Origin: Flavobacterium sp. KACC 22761
GTDB lineage: Bacteria; Bacteroidota; Bacteroidia; Flavobacteriales; Flavobacteriaceae
Assembly (NCBI RefSeq): GCF_034058155.1
Contig: NZ_CP139148.1
Span: 1,984,001 to 2,048,000, forward strand
Length of the DNA stretch: 64,000 nt
Reading direction: 5' to 3'
Positions within the stretch are counted from its first letter, which is position 1. Every line of letters starts with the position of its first letter. Shown piece by piece: positions 38,290 through 47,318 of this stretch. Below the pieces are notes generated by a model that had not been told where the DNA came from, did not search any database, and saw only the letters and a program-made list of their open reading frames with translations. The position numbers and the translations under genes were made by a program.

Positions 38290-38477
38290 AAAACCGTTTT
38301 GTGTACTTAATAATTATTAAATGCTAAAAATATAGTTTTACGAATATATAAGATATTTTGTTATTCACTTAATATTTTTTTAACAAAAACTATTAATTTG
38401 TTGACTTTGTAAGCTATGAGTGGGAATTTTAGTCAGAACAATTTTATATTTGAAAAATATTTTAAATTTCGATAAAA

Positions 38478-39053
38478 GTGAAACAGCTTAGGATAGTGTT
38501 TTTTTGTATGATTTTTATTTCTTGTGCAAACAGAAAAAATGCTGTCTCGAAGATAGAAAACAGATATAATTGTAAAGCTATTTCAGTGACGTCAGAAGAG
38601 GTGCAACATCAATATTTGAGTTTTATAGGCGATTGTGATTTTTGTAAAAAGGAATTTGAGAATTTTGATAAAATAAAAAAAGGCGCTTTGCTTTATCATT
38701 GGCAGGAAGGAATCGGCAGCAATCAATTTTTAATAGTAGATTTTGATAATGATTTTAGCTTTTTTATTAAGTCAGAAGGCTTTGTAAAAAAGAAAGATTT
38801 TTTTTTAGAAGATAAAAAGAAGTTAAGCTTTATTTTGGAAGTTTTGGAAAAAGGAAATTATTATCAAAGTTGTGACAGATTTGGTGGGCATTCCAATTTA
38901 TATGTCTTGCTTGTAAAATGTGATGATGAAATAAAAGTTCAGTATTTTTCGCCTTTTACAGATTTTTATGAAATAAAAACTTCAGATAAAAATGTGAGTT
39001 CGATTAAGGAAGTTTTTGAAATAATGCAAAGGAATTATTATTGTAAGAGTTAA
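38478..39053 (+). CDS. Exported lipoprotein of unknown function (GTG start)
   Basis: 191 residues. The GTG at 38478 is the best start: it gives KQLRIVFFCMIFISCANR, a lipobox-like FISC at residue ~16. No upstream ATG is in frame. The mature part is Phe-, Lys- and Asp-rich with Cys residues near FIGDCDFCKKEFEN, and reads as a small alpha/beta domain. I recognise no family. Monocistronic, between an AT-rich upstream region and the tRNA-Phe terminator. Confidence 0.6.
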   Translation: MKQLRIVFFCMIFISCANRKNAVSKIENRYNCKAISVTSEEVQHQYLSFIGDCDFCKKEFENFDKIKKGALLYHWQEGIGSNQFLIVDFDNDFSFFIKSEGFVKKKDFFLEDKKKLSFILEVLEKGNYYQSCDRFGGHSNLYVLLVKCDDEIKVQYFSPFTDFYEIKTSDKNVSSIKEVFEIMQRNYYCKS

Positions 39054-39083
39054 AAATGTAAAAAAAGTAAGAGCTTAAAAATA

Positions 39084-39127
39084 ACTTTGCGAACCTTTGC
39101 GTAAATCTTAGCGCTCTTTGCGGTTAA
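39084..39127. repeat. Dispersed AACCGCAAAG-type repeat fragment
   Basis: TTTGCGAACCTTTGCGTAAA and CGCTCTTTGCGGTTAAA match the AACCGCAAAGGTCGCAAAG words at 15592-15610 and CTTTGCGAACTTTGTGGTTAA at 17625. Located downstream of the lipoprotein gene. Confidence 0.45.
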
Positions 39128-39153
39128 ATATTGAAAAAGGAATAAAAACAAAA

Positions 39154-39180
39154 AACCCGAATATTGCTATTCGGGTTTCG
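39154..39180 (-). terminator. Rho-independent terminator of tRNA-Phe
   Basis: Minus-strand AAACCCGAATA and TATTCGGGTTT pair, followed by TTTTGTTTTT. Directly after the tRNA 3' end. Confidence 0.75.
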
Positions 39181-39253
39181 TGGTACCTCCAGGGATCGAA
39201 CCAGGGACACATGGATTTTCAGTCCATTGCTCTACCATCTGAGCTAAGGTACC
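39181..39253 (-). tRNA. tRNA-Phe (GAA)
   Basis: Minus-strand GGTACCTTAGCTCAGATGG begins a 73-nt cloverleaf with acceptor GGTACCT/AGGTACC, D arm TAGCTCAGATGGTAGAGC, anticodon loop CTGAAAA (anticodon GAA at 39218-39220), and T arm CTGGTTCGATCCCTGG. The CCA is not encoded (CGA follows the discriminator A). It has its own promoter (39275-39304) and terminator and is a single tRNA, not a cluster. Confidence 0.95.
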
Positions 39254-39274
39254 GTCTTGTGCTCAATGCGGGTG

Positions 39275-39304
39275 CAAAGATAGAATCATTTTTCGTTTAT
39301 CCAA
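39275..39304 (-). promoter_or_regulatory. Promoter of tRNA-Phe
   Basis: On the minus strand TTTTGGATAAACG supplies the -33 TTG (39302-39304) and TATCTTTG the -7 (39275-39282) with 19 bp between. The -7 ends 21 bp before the tRNA 5' end. Confidence 0.65.
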
Positions 39305-39357
39305 AACATTTTTTTAAAAAAATCAATTCGTATCTTCGCAAGGGTAAAAAAAAAGAT

Positions 39358-40092
39358 ATGATTTTAACTGTTGATGTCGGAAACACGCGAATTAAAGCAG
39401 CTGTATTTGAGGGTGATACTGTGTTGGAAAATTTTGTTTTTGAGAAAAACGATCTCGAAAAAAAAATTAAAGAAATTTTAGAAAATTTTCCAAATTGCTC
39501 CGATTTGGTTGTTGCTTCTGTCGGAAATGTCGAAAAACAATCTTTTTTGACTTTCGAAAATCAGCTGAATATTCATTTTTTTACGCATGAAGATGTTTTT
39601 CCCTTTCATAATAAATATGCCACTCCAAAAACGCTCGGAATTGACCGAATGATTTTGGCAGCGGGCGCAACTTTGCAATTTCCTAAAAAAAACAGATTGG
39701 TTATCGATGCTGGAACTTGTATTACCTACGATTTTATCGACGAAAACGACAATTATTTGGGTGGAGCCATCTCGCCGGGACTTCGATTGCGATATGAATC
39801 GTTGCATCAATTCACGGCCAAACTGCCTTTGCTGACTTTTGAAGAGCCCGAAAATTATGTAGGAAACTCGACTCAACAAGCCATACATTCGGGAGTTGTC
39901 AATGGGTTCGTCTATGAGATCGACGGTTTTATCGATGAATATCGAGCAGCGTTTTCAAATTTTATAATAATTTTAACGGGAGGTGATGCAGAATTTTTGG
40001 CTAAACGATTAAAAAATACCATATTTGCCAATTCAAATTTCCTTTTAGAAAGTTTGAACCAAACATTTCAATATAAAATCGACAATGATTAA
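39358..40092 (+). CDS. coaX: Type III pantothenate kinase
   Basis: 244 residues from ATG 39358. A longer in-frame ORF begins at 39118 but runs through the tRNA-Phe and is rejected. MILTVDVGNTRIKAAVFEG is the ATP/phosphate-binding start, TLGIDRMILAAG near 97 and VIDAGTCITYDF near 116 follow, and GGAISPGL near 139. It catalyses the first step of coenzyme A synthesis and needs no feedback control by CoA. The stop overlaps the next ATG by 8 bp (ATGATTAA), so it heads the coaX-omp-lptC run. Confidence 0.92.
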   Translation: MILTVDVGNTRIKAAVFEGDTVLENFVFEKNDLEKKIKEILENFPNCSDLVVASVGNVEKQSFLTFENQLNIHFFTHEDVFPFHNKYATPKTLGIDRMILAAGATLQFPKKNRLVIDAGTCITYDFIDENDNYLGGAISPGLRLRYESLHQFTAKLPLLTFEEPENYVGNSTQQAIHSGVVNGFVYEIDGFIDEYRAAFSNFIIILTGGDAEFLAKRLKNTIFANSNFLLESLNQTFQYKIDND

Positions 40093-41314
40093 AAAAATTA
40101 TAATAAGTGCTTGTTTACTTATCTCGTTCGTTTCATTTGCTCAGCAAGGTACAGCTTCACCATATTCTTTCTACGGAATTGGAGATGCAAGATTCAAAGG
40201 TACTCTAGAAAACAGATCTATGGCTGGGGTTTCAATAGAGCAGGATAGTATTCACTTGAATGTTGATAATCCTTCAAGTTATGCTAGTTTAAGACAAACT
40301 ACATTTACGGTCGGTGGAAGTTTTGGTACAGCTACATTAAAAAATTCTGACCACTCAGAAAAAGCGCAAAGAGCGACTTTTGATTATTTGGCAGTAGGAA
40401 TTCCGATGGGAAAATTTGGAGCGGCTTTTGGTTTGGTTCCATTGTCTTCAGTTGGATATAAAATCATCAATGATAATACTGGTACAGAAGGAGCAACAAG
40501 CAATCAGTTTCAAGGAAAAGGTGGTGTTAACAAGGTATTTTTTGGTTTAGGATATAAAATTAGACCAAATTGGAATATTGGAGCAGATGTGCAGTATAAT
40601 TTTGGATCAATCAACACATCAAGTGTTGAGGCGATTACAGGGGTGCAAAATGCGACTAGAGAAACAAATGAATCTGATTTATCGGGTGCTAATTTTAATC
40701 TTGGGACAATGTATCAAACCAAGATTGATAAAAAAATGATGTTGTTTACAAGTTTGAATTACACATTTGCTAGTACATTAAAAGCAAGCAATGTGAGAAC
40801 TATAGAGGTTGATACAGATCCAGATCCAGTTGTGGCTGATCCAGTTGATGCAAAAATAAAACTTGGAAGCAAATTGACGCTTGGAGCGGGAGTTGGTATT
40901 CCGAGAAAATGGCTTGTTGGAACAACACTTGCTTTTCAAGGTAGCGGACAATATGAGAATTATTATAATTCAAGTGATGATGTTCGTTATGAGAAATATT
41001 CGAAATATGCACTTGGAGGTTATTATATTCCTAACTACAATTCATTTACAAATTATTTCAGCAGAGTTACTTATAGGGCAGGTTTGAAATATGAAAAAAC
41101 AGGATTGGTAATCAACAATCAAGAAATAAATGATGTTGGAATGACTTTAGGAGCTGGTTTTCCAATTACAGGTTCATTTTCAAATGTGAATATTGGAATT
41201 GAATTTGGAAAAAGAGGTACAACTTCTGCAGGTTTGATTCAAGAGAATTATTTGAACTTTAGTGCAAGTTTCTCTTTCAACGACAAATGGTTTAGACAGC
41301 GCAAAATTGAGTAA
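40085..41314 (+). CDS. Outer membrane beta-barrel protein in the coaX-lptC cluster
   Basis: 409 residues, signal peptide to ~residue 19 (SFAQQ). The rest is an aromatic, alternating beta pattern with phrases such as SPYSFYGIGDARFKG and GFPITGSFSNVNIGIEFGKRG, typical of 14-stranded FadL/OMPP1-like barrels in this phylum. Its cargo is unknown. Genes coaX, this protein and lptC keep this order in Flavobacteriia (recalled). Its position before lptC makes an envelope biogenesis role likely. Confidence 0.75.
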   Translation: MIKKIIISACLLISFVSFAQQGTASPYSFYGIGDARFKGTLENRSMAGVSIEQDSIHLNVDNPSSYASLRQTTFTVGGSFGTATLKNSDHSEKAQRATFDYLAVGIPMGKFGAAFGLVPLSSVGYKIINDNTGTEGATSNQFQGKGGVNKVFFGLGYKIRPNWNIGADVQYNFGSINTSSVEAITGVQNATRETNESDLSGANFNLGTMYQTKIDKKMMLFTSLNYTFASTLKASNVRTIEVDTDPDPVVADPVDAKIKLGSKLTLGAGVGIPRKWLVGTTLAFQGSGQYENYYNSSDDVRYEKYSKYALGGYYIPNYNSFTNYFSRVTYRAGLKYEKTGLVINNQEINDVGMTLGAGFPITGSFSNVNIGIEFGKRGTTSAGLIQENYLNFSASFSFNDKWFRQRKIE

Positions 41315-41352
41315 TACCTTAGTTATATTTTTATAAGCTCACTACAATTTAC

Positions 41353-41360
41353 TACTTTTG
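41353..41360 (+). promoter_or_regulatory. TACTTTTG -7-like element immediately upstream of lptC
   Basis: Exact TAnnTTTG match ending 4 bp before the ATG at 41365. A transcript starting at normal distance would be nearly leaderless. No -33 TTG at the expected place, so this may be chance. Confidence 0.3.
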
Positions 41361-41364
41361 GCAA

Positions 41365-41916
41365 ATGAATTTACCAAAAAGATATACTATAGCCGTTGTC
41401 ACAGTTTTTGCTGTGACACTGTTTTTTGGATGCGAAAGTAATTTTAAGGAAGTGCAAAGAAGTAACTTTGCAGAATTTGTTCCAGGAAGCGATGCTGACA
41501 CGGTAAATATAAAATATACTGATTCTGGACGTATAACAGGTGTTTTGATTAGTCCGAAAATGCTGGATTATTCGAATCTTGAATTTCCTTTTACAGATTT
41601 CCCAAAAGGAATTGATGTTACTTTATATGACAAAAAGCAAAAACGTACCTTTATTAAATCGAATTACGCAATTTCATATAAGGAAACCGGAATTATTGAT
41701 TTGCAAGGAAATGTAAAAATTACGTCAGAAACTGGACAAATGTTAGAGACTGAACAGCTGTATTTCGATCAGAAAAACGAATGGTTTTATACAGAACGAA
41801 AATTTAAGCTTACAGATGCTAAAGGAGTATCAACAGGTCAGGGAATAGATTTTAGTAAAGATTTTAAAATGATCAATTCACAGCGTATAAGTGGTGAAAT
41901 TGAATCAAACGAATAA
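41365..41916 (+). CDS. lptC: LPS export protein LptC (lipoprotein form)
   Basis: 183 residues. Lipobox FFGC with Cys near residue 24 makes it a lipoprotein, as is common for LptC in Bacteroidota. The beta-jellyroll (residues ~50-180) contains YDKKQKRTFIKSNYAISYKETG and IDLQGNVKITSETGQML, the signature of LptC/OstA-N folds. It bridges the LptBFG inner membrane complex to LptA/LptD for lipopolysaccharide transport. It precedes the small membrane gene by 5 bp. Confidence 0.85.
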   Translation: MNLPKRYTIAVVTVFAVTLFFGCESNFKEVQRSNFAEFVPGSDADTVNIKYTDSGRITGVLISPKMLDYSNLEFPFTDFPKGIDVTLYDKKQKRTFIKSNYAISYKETGIIDLQGNVKITSETGQMLETEQLYFDQKNEWFYTERKFKLTDAKGVSTGQGIDFSKDFKMINSQRISGEIESNE

Positions 41917-41921
41917 AAATT

Positions 41922-42116
41922 ATGGGTTATTTAAAATACACACAATACGTTTATATTGCATTTGCAGTTTACTTTATATATGACGGAGTTACAAAATTGA
42001 ATGAGGGCAATGAGTCTTACGCTCTAAGTTTTGTAATTGCTGGAATGGCTGTATTTATGTTTTTCTTCAGAAGAAAATTTGTCAAGAAATTTGACGATCG
42101 TAACAAAAAACAATAA
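41922..42116 (+). CDS. Small two-helix membrane protein
   Basis: 64 residues, two hydrophobic helices (about 8-22 and 33-50) and a basic tail (RRKFVKKFDDRNKKQ). Five bp after lptC and 2 bp before the CNNM gene, so in the same transcript. Family not recognised. Confidence 0.65.
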   Translation: MGYLKYTQYVYIAFAVYFIYDGVTKLNEGNESYALSFVIAGMAVFMFFFRRKFVKKFDDRNKKQ

Positions 42117-42118
42117 AA

Positions 42119-43378
42119 ATGGAGATTAGTATTATAATATTGTGTTTAATACTATCTGCTTTTTTTTCAGGAATGGAAATCGCGTTTATTTCCTCCAATA
42201 AAATTTATCTTGAAATTGAGAAAAAACAAGATAATTTTTTATCAAAAATCCTAACAAGGCTTACTCAAAATCCATCAAAATTTATTGCCGCAATGCTTAT
42301 TGGCAATAATGTAGCATTAGTTATTTATGGCTTTTACATGGGGGATTTAATTCTTGAATGTATGGTGAGTTTGGGATTTCAATTTTCTGATTTGACAAGT
42401 TTGTTGATTCAAACTGCACTTTCGACTTTCATTGTTTTGATAACGGCAGAATTTCTTCCGAAAGTGTTCTTTCAAATTTATGCCAATTCATTAGTCAAGT
42501 TTTTTGCTCTTCCAGCGTATCTTTTTTACAAGCTGTTTTATTATATCTCAACTTTTTTCATTTGGATTTCCGATTTTGTCCTAAAGAAATTTTTTAAGAC
42601 CGAAGGCGATCAGGTGCAATTGTACTTTAGTAAAGTCGAATTGGGTAACTATATAACAGAGCAAATGAATGCAGTCGAAGATGATGAAGAAGTAGATTCC
42701 GAAATTCAGATTTTTCAAAATGCCTTAGAATTTTCTGGCGTAAAAGCGCGCGATATCATGACGCCTCGCACAGAAATTGTCGATATTGATTTGTTTGACA
42801 GCGTTTCAGATCTAAAAGCGCTTTTTATAGAAACAGGCTATTCAAAAATAATAGTCAGTCAAAATACACTTGACGATATTGTAGGTTATGTGCATTCTTT
42901 CGATTTGTTCAAAAAACCTTCCACAATCAAATCAGTCTTAATGACAGTTGAATTTGTTCCGGAAACTATTTTGATAAAAGACGCTTTGAATCTTCTGATA
43001 AAAAAAAGAAAAAATGTTGCCGTTGTTCTTGATGAATATGGAGGAACATCTGGAATTATTACAATCGAAGATATTGTCGAAGAGCTTTTTGGCGAAATTG
43101 AAGATGAGCACGATCTTGATGAAGAGCTGATTGAACAGGAATTAGGAGACGGAAAATATTTGTTTTCTGCACGATTGGACGTTGAATACTTAAATGAAAC
43201 CTATAAGTTAGAAATTCCAGAAGAAGATTCATATGGAACTCTCGGAGGTTTTATAGTCAACTCTACTAAGAAAATTCCACAAAAAGGAGACGAAATTGTA
43301 ATCGATAACTATCATTTTGTGATTGAAGAGGCGACAAATAAGAAAATTGAATTGGTGAAAATGTCCCTAAAAGACTGA
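42119..43378 (+). CDS. CNNM/CorC (hemolysin C)-family membrane protein
   Basis: 419 residues. An N-terminal DUF21 membrane domain (four helices, SAFFSGMEIAFISSNKIY) is followed by a CBS pair (ARDIMTPRTEIVDIDLFD near 217 and VAVVLDEYGGTSGIITIED near 300) and a C-terminal CorC/HlyC domain. CNNM proteins are linked to Mg or other divalent cation transport. GldE, a gliding protein of similar build, is normally encoded beside gldD, which is absent, so a plain CNNM is preferred. Co-transcribed with lptC. Confidence 0.85.
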   Translation: MEISIIILCLILSAFFSGMEIAFISSNKIYLEIEKKQDNFLSKILTRLTQNPSKFIAAMLIGNNVALVIYGFYMGDLILECMVSLGFQFSDLTSLLIQTALSTFIVLITAEFLPKVFFQIYANSLVKFFALPAYLFYKLFYYISTFFIWISDFVLKKFFKTEGDQVQLYFSKVELGNYITEQMNAVEDDEEVDSEIQIFQNALEFSGVKARDIMTPRTEIVDIDLFDSVSDLKALFIETGYSKIIVSQNTLDDIVGYVHSFDLFKKPSTIKSVLMTVEFVPETILIKDALNLLIKKRKNVAVVLDEYGGTSGIITIEDIVEELFGEIEDEHDLDEELIEQELGDGKYLFSARLDVEYLNETYKLEIPEEDSYGTLGGFIVNSTKKIPQKGDEIVIDNYHFVIEEATNKKIELVKMSLKD

Positions 43379-43426
43379 TTTTTTTCAATAATTAAAAAAA
43401 TTGTGCAAAATAAAACGCTAGTTGTA

Positions 43427-43455
43427 TTGTTATTAACTAGATAATTGTATTTTCG
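43427..43455 (+). promoter_or_regulatory. Likely promoter of the PpiD-like gene
   Basis: TTG (43427-43429) and TATTTTCG (43448-43455, one mismatch to TAnnTTTG), 18 bp apart, 32 bp before the ATG at 43488. Confidence 0.45.
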
Positions 43456-43487
43456 CAAACTGAATATAAAATTAACGATAATTAAAA

Positions 43488-45587
43488 ATGGCAGTTTTAG
43501 CAAAAATTAGACAGCGTTCCGCTTTATTGATAGGAGTTATTGCACTTGCATTATTTGCATTTATAATACAAGATCTAATCGGTAAAGGAACATTTAGTCA
43601 AAGTTCAAAAGATGTGGGAAGCATCGACGGAAAAGATATTTCATTTGAAGACTTTAGAGTTAAAGTTAGCAATGTTGAAAAAAGTGGTCAAGGAATTACT
43701 TCCACTGAAGCTGCAAACAGAGTTTGGGATCAAGAGGTTTCAATCGCATTATTATCTGCTCAATTTGAAAAATTAGGATTAAGAGTAGGTGAAAAACATT
43801 TGATTGAAGTTTTAAAAGCTGATCCAAATATTGGTAAAAACCCAATGTTTTTGAACGCAGCAGGAATTTTTGATGTAGTAAAATTCAAAGAATACTTCAA
43901 AACTAATCCTGAAGCAGCACAATATATTTCTCAAAAAGAGAAAGAAGCTGAGTTGAATGCAAAATTCCAAATCTACAATACATTAATCAAATCTGGACTT
44001 TACACAACTGCTAGTGAAGGAAAGTTGAAATATGAAATGGAAGCAAACAAAGTAAACTTTAGTTATGCTGCGGCTTTATATTCTTCTATTAAAGATAGCG
44101 AAGTGAAAATCTCTGATGATGAGATCGTAGAATATATGAAGAAAAACGAGAAAAAATTCAAAGCTGATGAAACTCGTGAAATTCAATATGTTTTAGTTGA
44201 AGACAAAGCTTCAAAAGAAGACGAGGCTGAAATTAAAGCTAAAATCACAAAATTGTTAAGCGGAAGTGTTGTTTACAATGGTAAAACTGGTAAAAACGAT
44301 ACTTTGCCAGGATTTAAAAATGCTACAAACATTGCTGAGTTTGTAAACTCAAATTCTGATGTTCCTTACGATTCTACTTATGTTCCTAAAAATGCTTTGC
44401 CAGCTGTTGATGCTGACAAATTATTCAGCTTGCCAGCTGGAGCAATCTACGGACCATACGTTTATGGAAGATATTATGCTATCTCTAAATCTTTAGGATT
44501 TAAAGCTGGTGTTAACGCAAAAGCTAGCCATATCTTGATTGGTTACGAAGGATCTCAAACACCTAACCAAAAAGAAAAAAGAACTAAAGAAGAAGCAAAA
44601 GCTAAAGCTGAAGAAATTTTAGCTCAAGTTCAAGCTAATCCAGATAGTTTCATGATGCTTGCTTTTACAAGCTCTGATGATTCATCTGCGCAACAAGGTG
44701 GTGATTTAGGATATTTTGGTCAAGGCCAAATGGTAAAACCATTCAATGATTTTGTATTCAGCAACGGAATTGGTAAAGTTGGATTAGTTGAAACTCCTTT
44801 CGGTTTCCATATTATTAAAATTACAGACAAACAAGACGGTATTCGTTTAGCTACAATCGCTCAAAAAATTGAGCCTTCTGAAGCTACTTCTGATAAAGTA
44901 TTTACATTGGCAACTAAATTTGAAATGGAGGCTGCTGATAAAGATTTTGCTGCTACAGCAAAAGAATTAGGCTTAAAAGTTGCTGCTCCAGTAACTGCTA
45001 AAGCTATGGATGAAGCGTTTGGACCTCTAGGAAACCAACGTAACATCATCAGATGGGCATTTGATAAAGAAACTAGTATTGGTGATGTTAAGCGTTTTGA
45101 ATTAGCTAACATTGGGCACGTAATTGCTCAATACAAAAGCGAAAACAAATCAGGTTTAGTATCTGTAACTATGGCTAGACCTTATGTTGAGTCTATCTTG
45201 AAAAATAAGAAAAAAGCAGAAATCTTAAAAGCTAAATTAACAGGTTCAACAATCGAAGCTGTAGCTAAGAGCGCTGGTGTAGCAGTTCAACAAGCGACTA
45301 ACGTTACTATGGAAAACCCTGTTTTACCTGGTGGAGTTGGACAAGAGCCTAAAGTTGTTGGAAATGCATTTGCATTAGCAGCAAACAAAATTTCTGCGCC
45401 AATTGAAGGAAACACTGGAGTTTATGTAGTGAAAAACGTAAGCACAGTTAAAGCTCCTGCAATTGCAAACCATGCAGAATATGTAGCTAAATTAAAAGCT
45501 CAAAGTGCTTCTGATGCAGGTAGAGTTTTACCAGCTTTGAAAAGCAATGCTAAAATCGAAGATAACAGATTACAATTTAACTACTAG
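43488..45587 (+). CDS. PpiD/SurA-like peptidyl-prolyl isomerase
   Basis: 699 residues. A single N-terminal transmembrane anchor (residues 12-32, SALLIGVIALALFAFIIQD), a SurA-N-like region, and a PpiC rotamase domain at ~346-450 with KASHILIGYEGSQTPNQKE and GGDLGYFGQGQMVKPF. The C-terminal helical region completes the PpiD fold. It acts as a periplasmic foldase for outer membrane proteins, anchored in the inner membrane. It has its own promoter and a hairpin terminator. Confidence 0.88.
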   Translation: MAVLAKIRQRSALLIGVIALALFAFIIQDLIGKGTFSQSSKDVGSIDGKDISFEDFRVKVSNVEKSGQGITSTEAANRVWDQEVSIALLSAQFEKLGLRVGEKHLIEVLKADPNIGKNPMFLNAAGIFDVVKFKEYFKTNPEAAQYISQKEKEAELNAKFQIYNTLIKSGLYTTASEGKLKYEMEANKVNFSYAAALYSSIKDSEVKISDDEIVEYMKKNEKKFKADETREIQYVLVEDKASKEDEAEIKAKITKLLSGSVVYNGKTGKNDTLPGFKNATNIAEFVNSNSDVPYDSTYVPKNALPAVDADKLFSLPAGAIYGPYVYGRYYAISKSLGFKAGVNAKASHILIGYEGSQTPNQKEKRTKEEAKAKAEEILAQVQANPDSFMMLAFTSSDDSSAQQGGDLGYFGQGQMVKPFNDFVFSNGIGKVGLVETPFGFHIIKITDKQDGIRLATIAQKIEPSEATSDKVFTLATKFEMEAADKDFAATAKELGLKVAAPVTAKAMDEAFGPLGNQRNIIRWAFDKETSIGDVKRFELANIGHVIAQYKSENKSGLVSVTMARPYVESILKNKKKAEILKAKLTGSTIEAVAKSAGVAVQQATNVTMENPVLPGGVGQEPKVVGNAFALAANKISAPIEGNTGVYVVKNVSTVKAPAIANHAEYVAKLKAQSASDAGRVLPALKSNAKIEDNRLQFNY

Positions 45588-45614
45588 TTTTTAGAAGTTA
45601 AAATCAAATAGCGA

Positions 45615-45645
45615 AACCTGAAACTTAAATGTTTCGGGTTTTTTT
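45615..45645 (+). terminator. Rho-independent terminator after the PpiD-like gene
   Basis: AACCTGAAAC with GTTTCGGGTT (10 bp, one G-T pair), loop TTAAAT, then seven T. Confidence 0.7.
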
Positions 45646-45864
45646 ATGCAAATAAAGGAGGCTGTAGATTGTTTTGTAAGTCAAACGACAATTTTTTTTG
45701 TAAGTTATATAGGAATAATAGAAATATAATTTAAAAAATTTGGGTTATTAGAATTATTGCATTTAATTTGTTAAAATTTTTATTTAAACAGAATAAATTT
45801 TATCCGTACGATATTTAAAAAAAGTGAGAAAAAATGAATAAGTACTTTAATAATCAAATAGTTG

Positions 45865-46308
45865 ATGTTTTTTTCGTTTAACCCTTTTAGAAGAAAGCCG
45901 AGGGTATATTCTAAAATTGAGAATCATATATACGGAATCATTATCGAGCTTTTAAAAGTGAGCAGCACAGACATCAATGTTGATGAACTGGGGGGCAAGT
46001 ACTACTTAAGCAACGAGGAGCAACATTTTAAAGTTACTATATTAAGCAACGATTATGTTATTAGATTAACGAACACACGTGATTCTGTTGCCGAAAAATA
46101 TGATAAAGGATTCGTTGAAGATGTTTTAAAGGCTGTGAAAGAAGAAAAGCATCGTCGAATGGAGCTTGTTTATGATTCTATCAATAGTAGTATTGAAAAA
46201 ATGGCGGAGCGCCTTCACAACACACTGATTCAATCTAATGAACTGGAGAATCAAAAGGTTCGTCATCTGCAATCTGAACCTAGTGAGGATAAAAAAGTAA
46301 ATTCGTAA
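45865..46308 (+). CDS. Small soluble protein of unknown function
   Basis: 147 residues from ATG 45865 (TTG just before it ignored). The N-terminus FFSFNPFRRKPRVYSKIENH is hydrophobic-basic, then a mixed alpha/beta part and a charged helix (EEKHRRMELVYDSINSS). No signal peptide or enzyme motif. The 277-bp region upstream has a terminator and no other gene. It is convergent with the GYDIA kinase gene, 3 bp apart. Not recognised. Confidence 0.6.
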   Translation: MFFSFNPFRRKPRVYSKIENHIYGIIIELLKVSSTDINVDELGGKYYLSNEEQHFKVTILSNDYVIRLTNTRDSVAEKYDKGFVEDVLKAVKEEKHRRMELVYDSINSSIEKMAERLHNTLIQSNELENQKVRHLQSEPSEDKKVNS

Positions 46309-46311
46309 GAT

Positions 46312-47220
46312 TTATAAAATCATTTCTTCATAAGTAAGAAGGGTTGGATATCCTTTTGAAATAAAATAATCTTTTGGATTTTCTTTAGAAATAACCATTA
46401 CAAAGTCACCTCCCCAAGCACCAAGACTTTTAATTGTGCCATTAAAATCAGGAAAAGCCTTTTCTTTAATAGTGCTGATTTCAAGAATATTGCTCAAATG
46501 ATTTTCATGTCTTTGAATTTCATGTGCGAATTCTTTTAAGGTTTTGGCATGAAGGATTGCTTGGGTGATTTTATTGTTTTCTGCAACGCTTTTGGCTAAA
46601 TTTTGATCCTTATGTTTGTTGTAAGCATGAATCGCAGCTTTACTGTTTTGCTTTTTATTTAGATAGACAAAGTAGATGTCTTTTGTGAAATCAGGATTGA
46701 AAGTTACTGGTTCAACAGCATTGTTTTCAATTTTATATAAAATAGGTGTGTCGTTTTGTGCACAAGCAATGTCATAACCGCTTCCGCCAAAACTGTTTCG
46801 CAACAAAGTAAAAGCATTGATTTTTGTCCATTGCGCAATATTATTGATCAAAGTTGATGACGTTCCCAAGCCCCAATTTCTAGGAAAAGTAAGGTTTGTT
46901 GTGATTTTATATCCTTCTGAATTAGTAATGAATTCTGGATTCAATAAATAAGCCTTATGAAGAATATTGATCAATGTGGTTTTTACAGTTTCGATTTCTG
47001 AAGCTACATTGTTGATAATTTCGTCGAAAGTAATGGTGTTTTCAAACCAAAGCGTATTGTCAAAATCATAGCTTTTCCAATCGATGATTTTATCTTTTGC
47101 ATTTTCAACAATCAAATTCTGTCCAAATTTAGTAGGCAAAGCAAAAGCATCTGCGCCGTCTAAAACTAAATATTCTCCAGAAATGAATAATTTTCCGTTA
47201 CTGTAAAAGGTTGTTGACAT
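46312..47220 (-). CDS. GYDIA-type GHMP kinase (probable phosphomevalonate kinase)
   Basis: 302 residues. Starts FYSNGKLFISGEYLVLDG, the GHMP kinase N-terminus. NWGLGTSSTLINNIAQW is the ATP-binding loop (~117-133), and GGSGYDIACAQND (~147) names the family. The family is typically encoded beside HMG-CoA reductase in Flavobacteria (recalled), as here, and the remaining kinase step of the mevalonate pathway would be phosphomevalonate kinase. The assignment is contextual. Confidence 0.85.
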   Translation of the reverse strand: MSTTFYSNGKLFISGEYLVLDGADAFALPTKFGQNLIVENAKDKIIDWKSYDFDNTLWFENTITFDEIINNVASEIETVKTTLINILHKAYLLNPEFITNSEGYKITTNLTFPRNWGLGTSSTLINNIAQWTKINAFTLLRNSFGGSGYDIACAQNDTPILYKIENNAVEPVTFNPDFTKDIYFVYLNKKQNSKAAIHAYNKHKDQNLAKSVAENNKITQAILHAKTLKEFAHEIQRHENHLSNILEISTIKEKAFPDFNGTIKSLGAWGGDFVMVISKENPKDYFISKGYPTLLTYEEMIL

Positions 47221-47246
47221 ACTTCAATTTTAAAATAAATTCCAAT

Positions 47247-47280
47247 ATTCCAAATTCCAATTATCGTTGGAATTTGGAAT
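47247..47280. repeat. Perfect inverted repeat AAATTCCAA type
   Basis: ATTCCAAATTCCAA (47247-47260) and TTGGAATTTGGAAT (47267-47280), perfect 14-bp inverted repeat around TTATCG, between HMG-CoA reductase and the kinase gene. Confidence 0.55.
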
Positions 47281-47318
47281 TTTATTTGGAAGCTATATTT
47301 TTGGAATTTTTAATTGTT

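Noticed and set aside
39118..39357. In-frame upstream extension of coaX
   Set aside because: It runs across the tRNA-Phe gene and its terminator; the family start motif begins at the ATG at 39358.
42119..43378. Reading the CNNM protein as gliding protein GldE
   Set aside because: GldE normally accompanies gldD, which is not present here; the neighbours are lptC and a PpiD-like gene.
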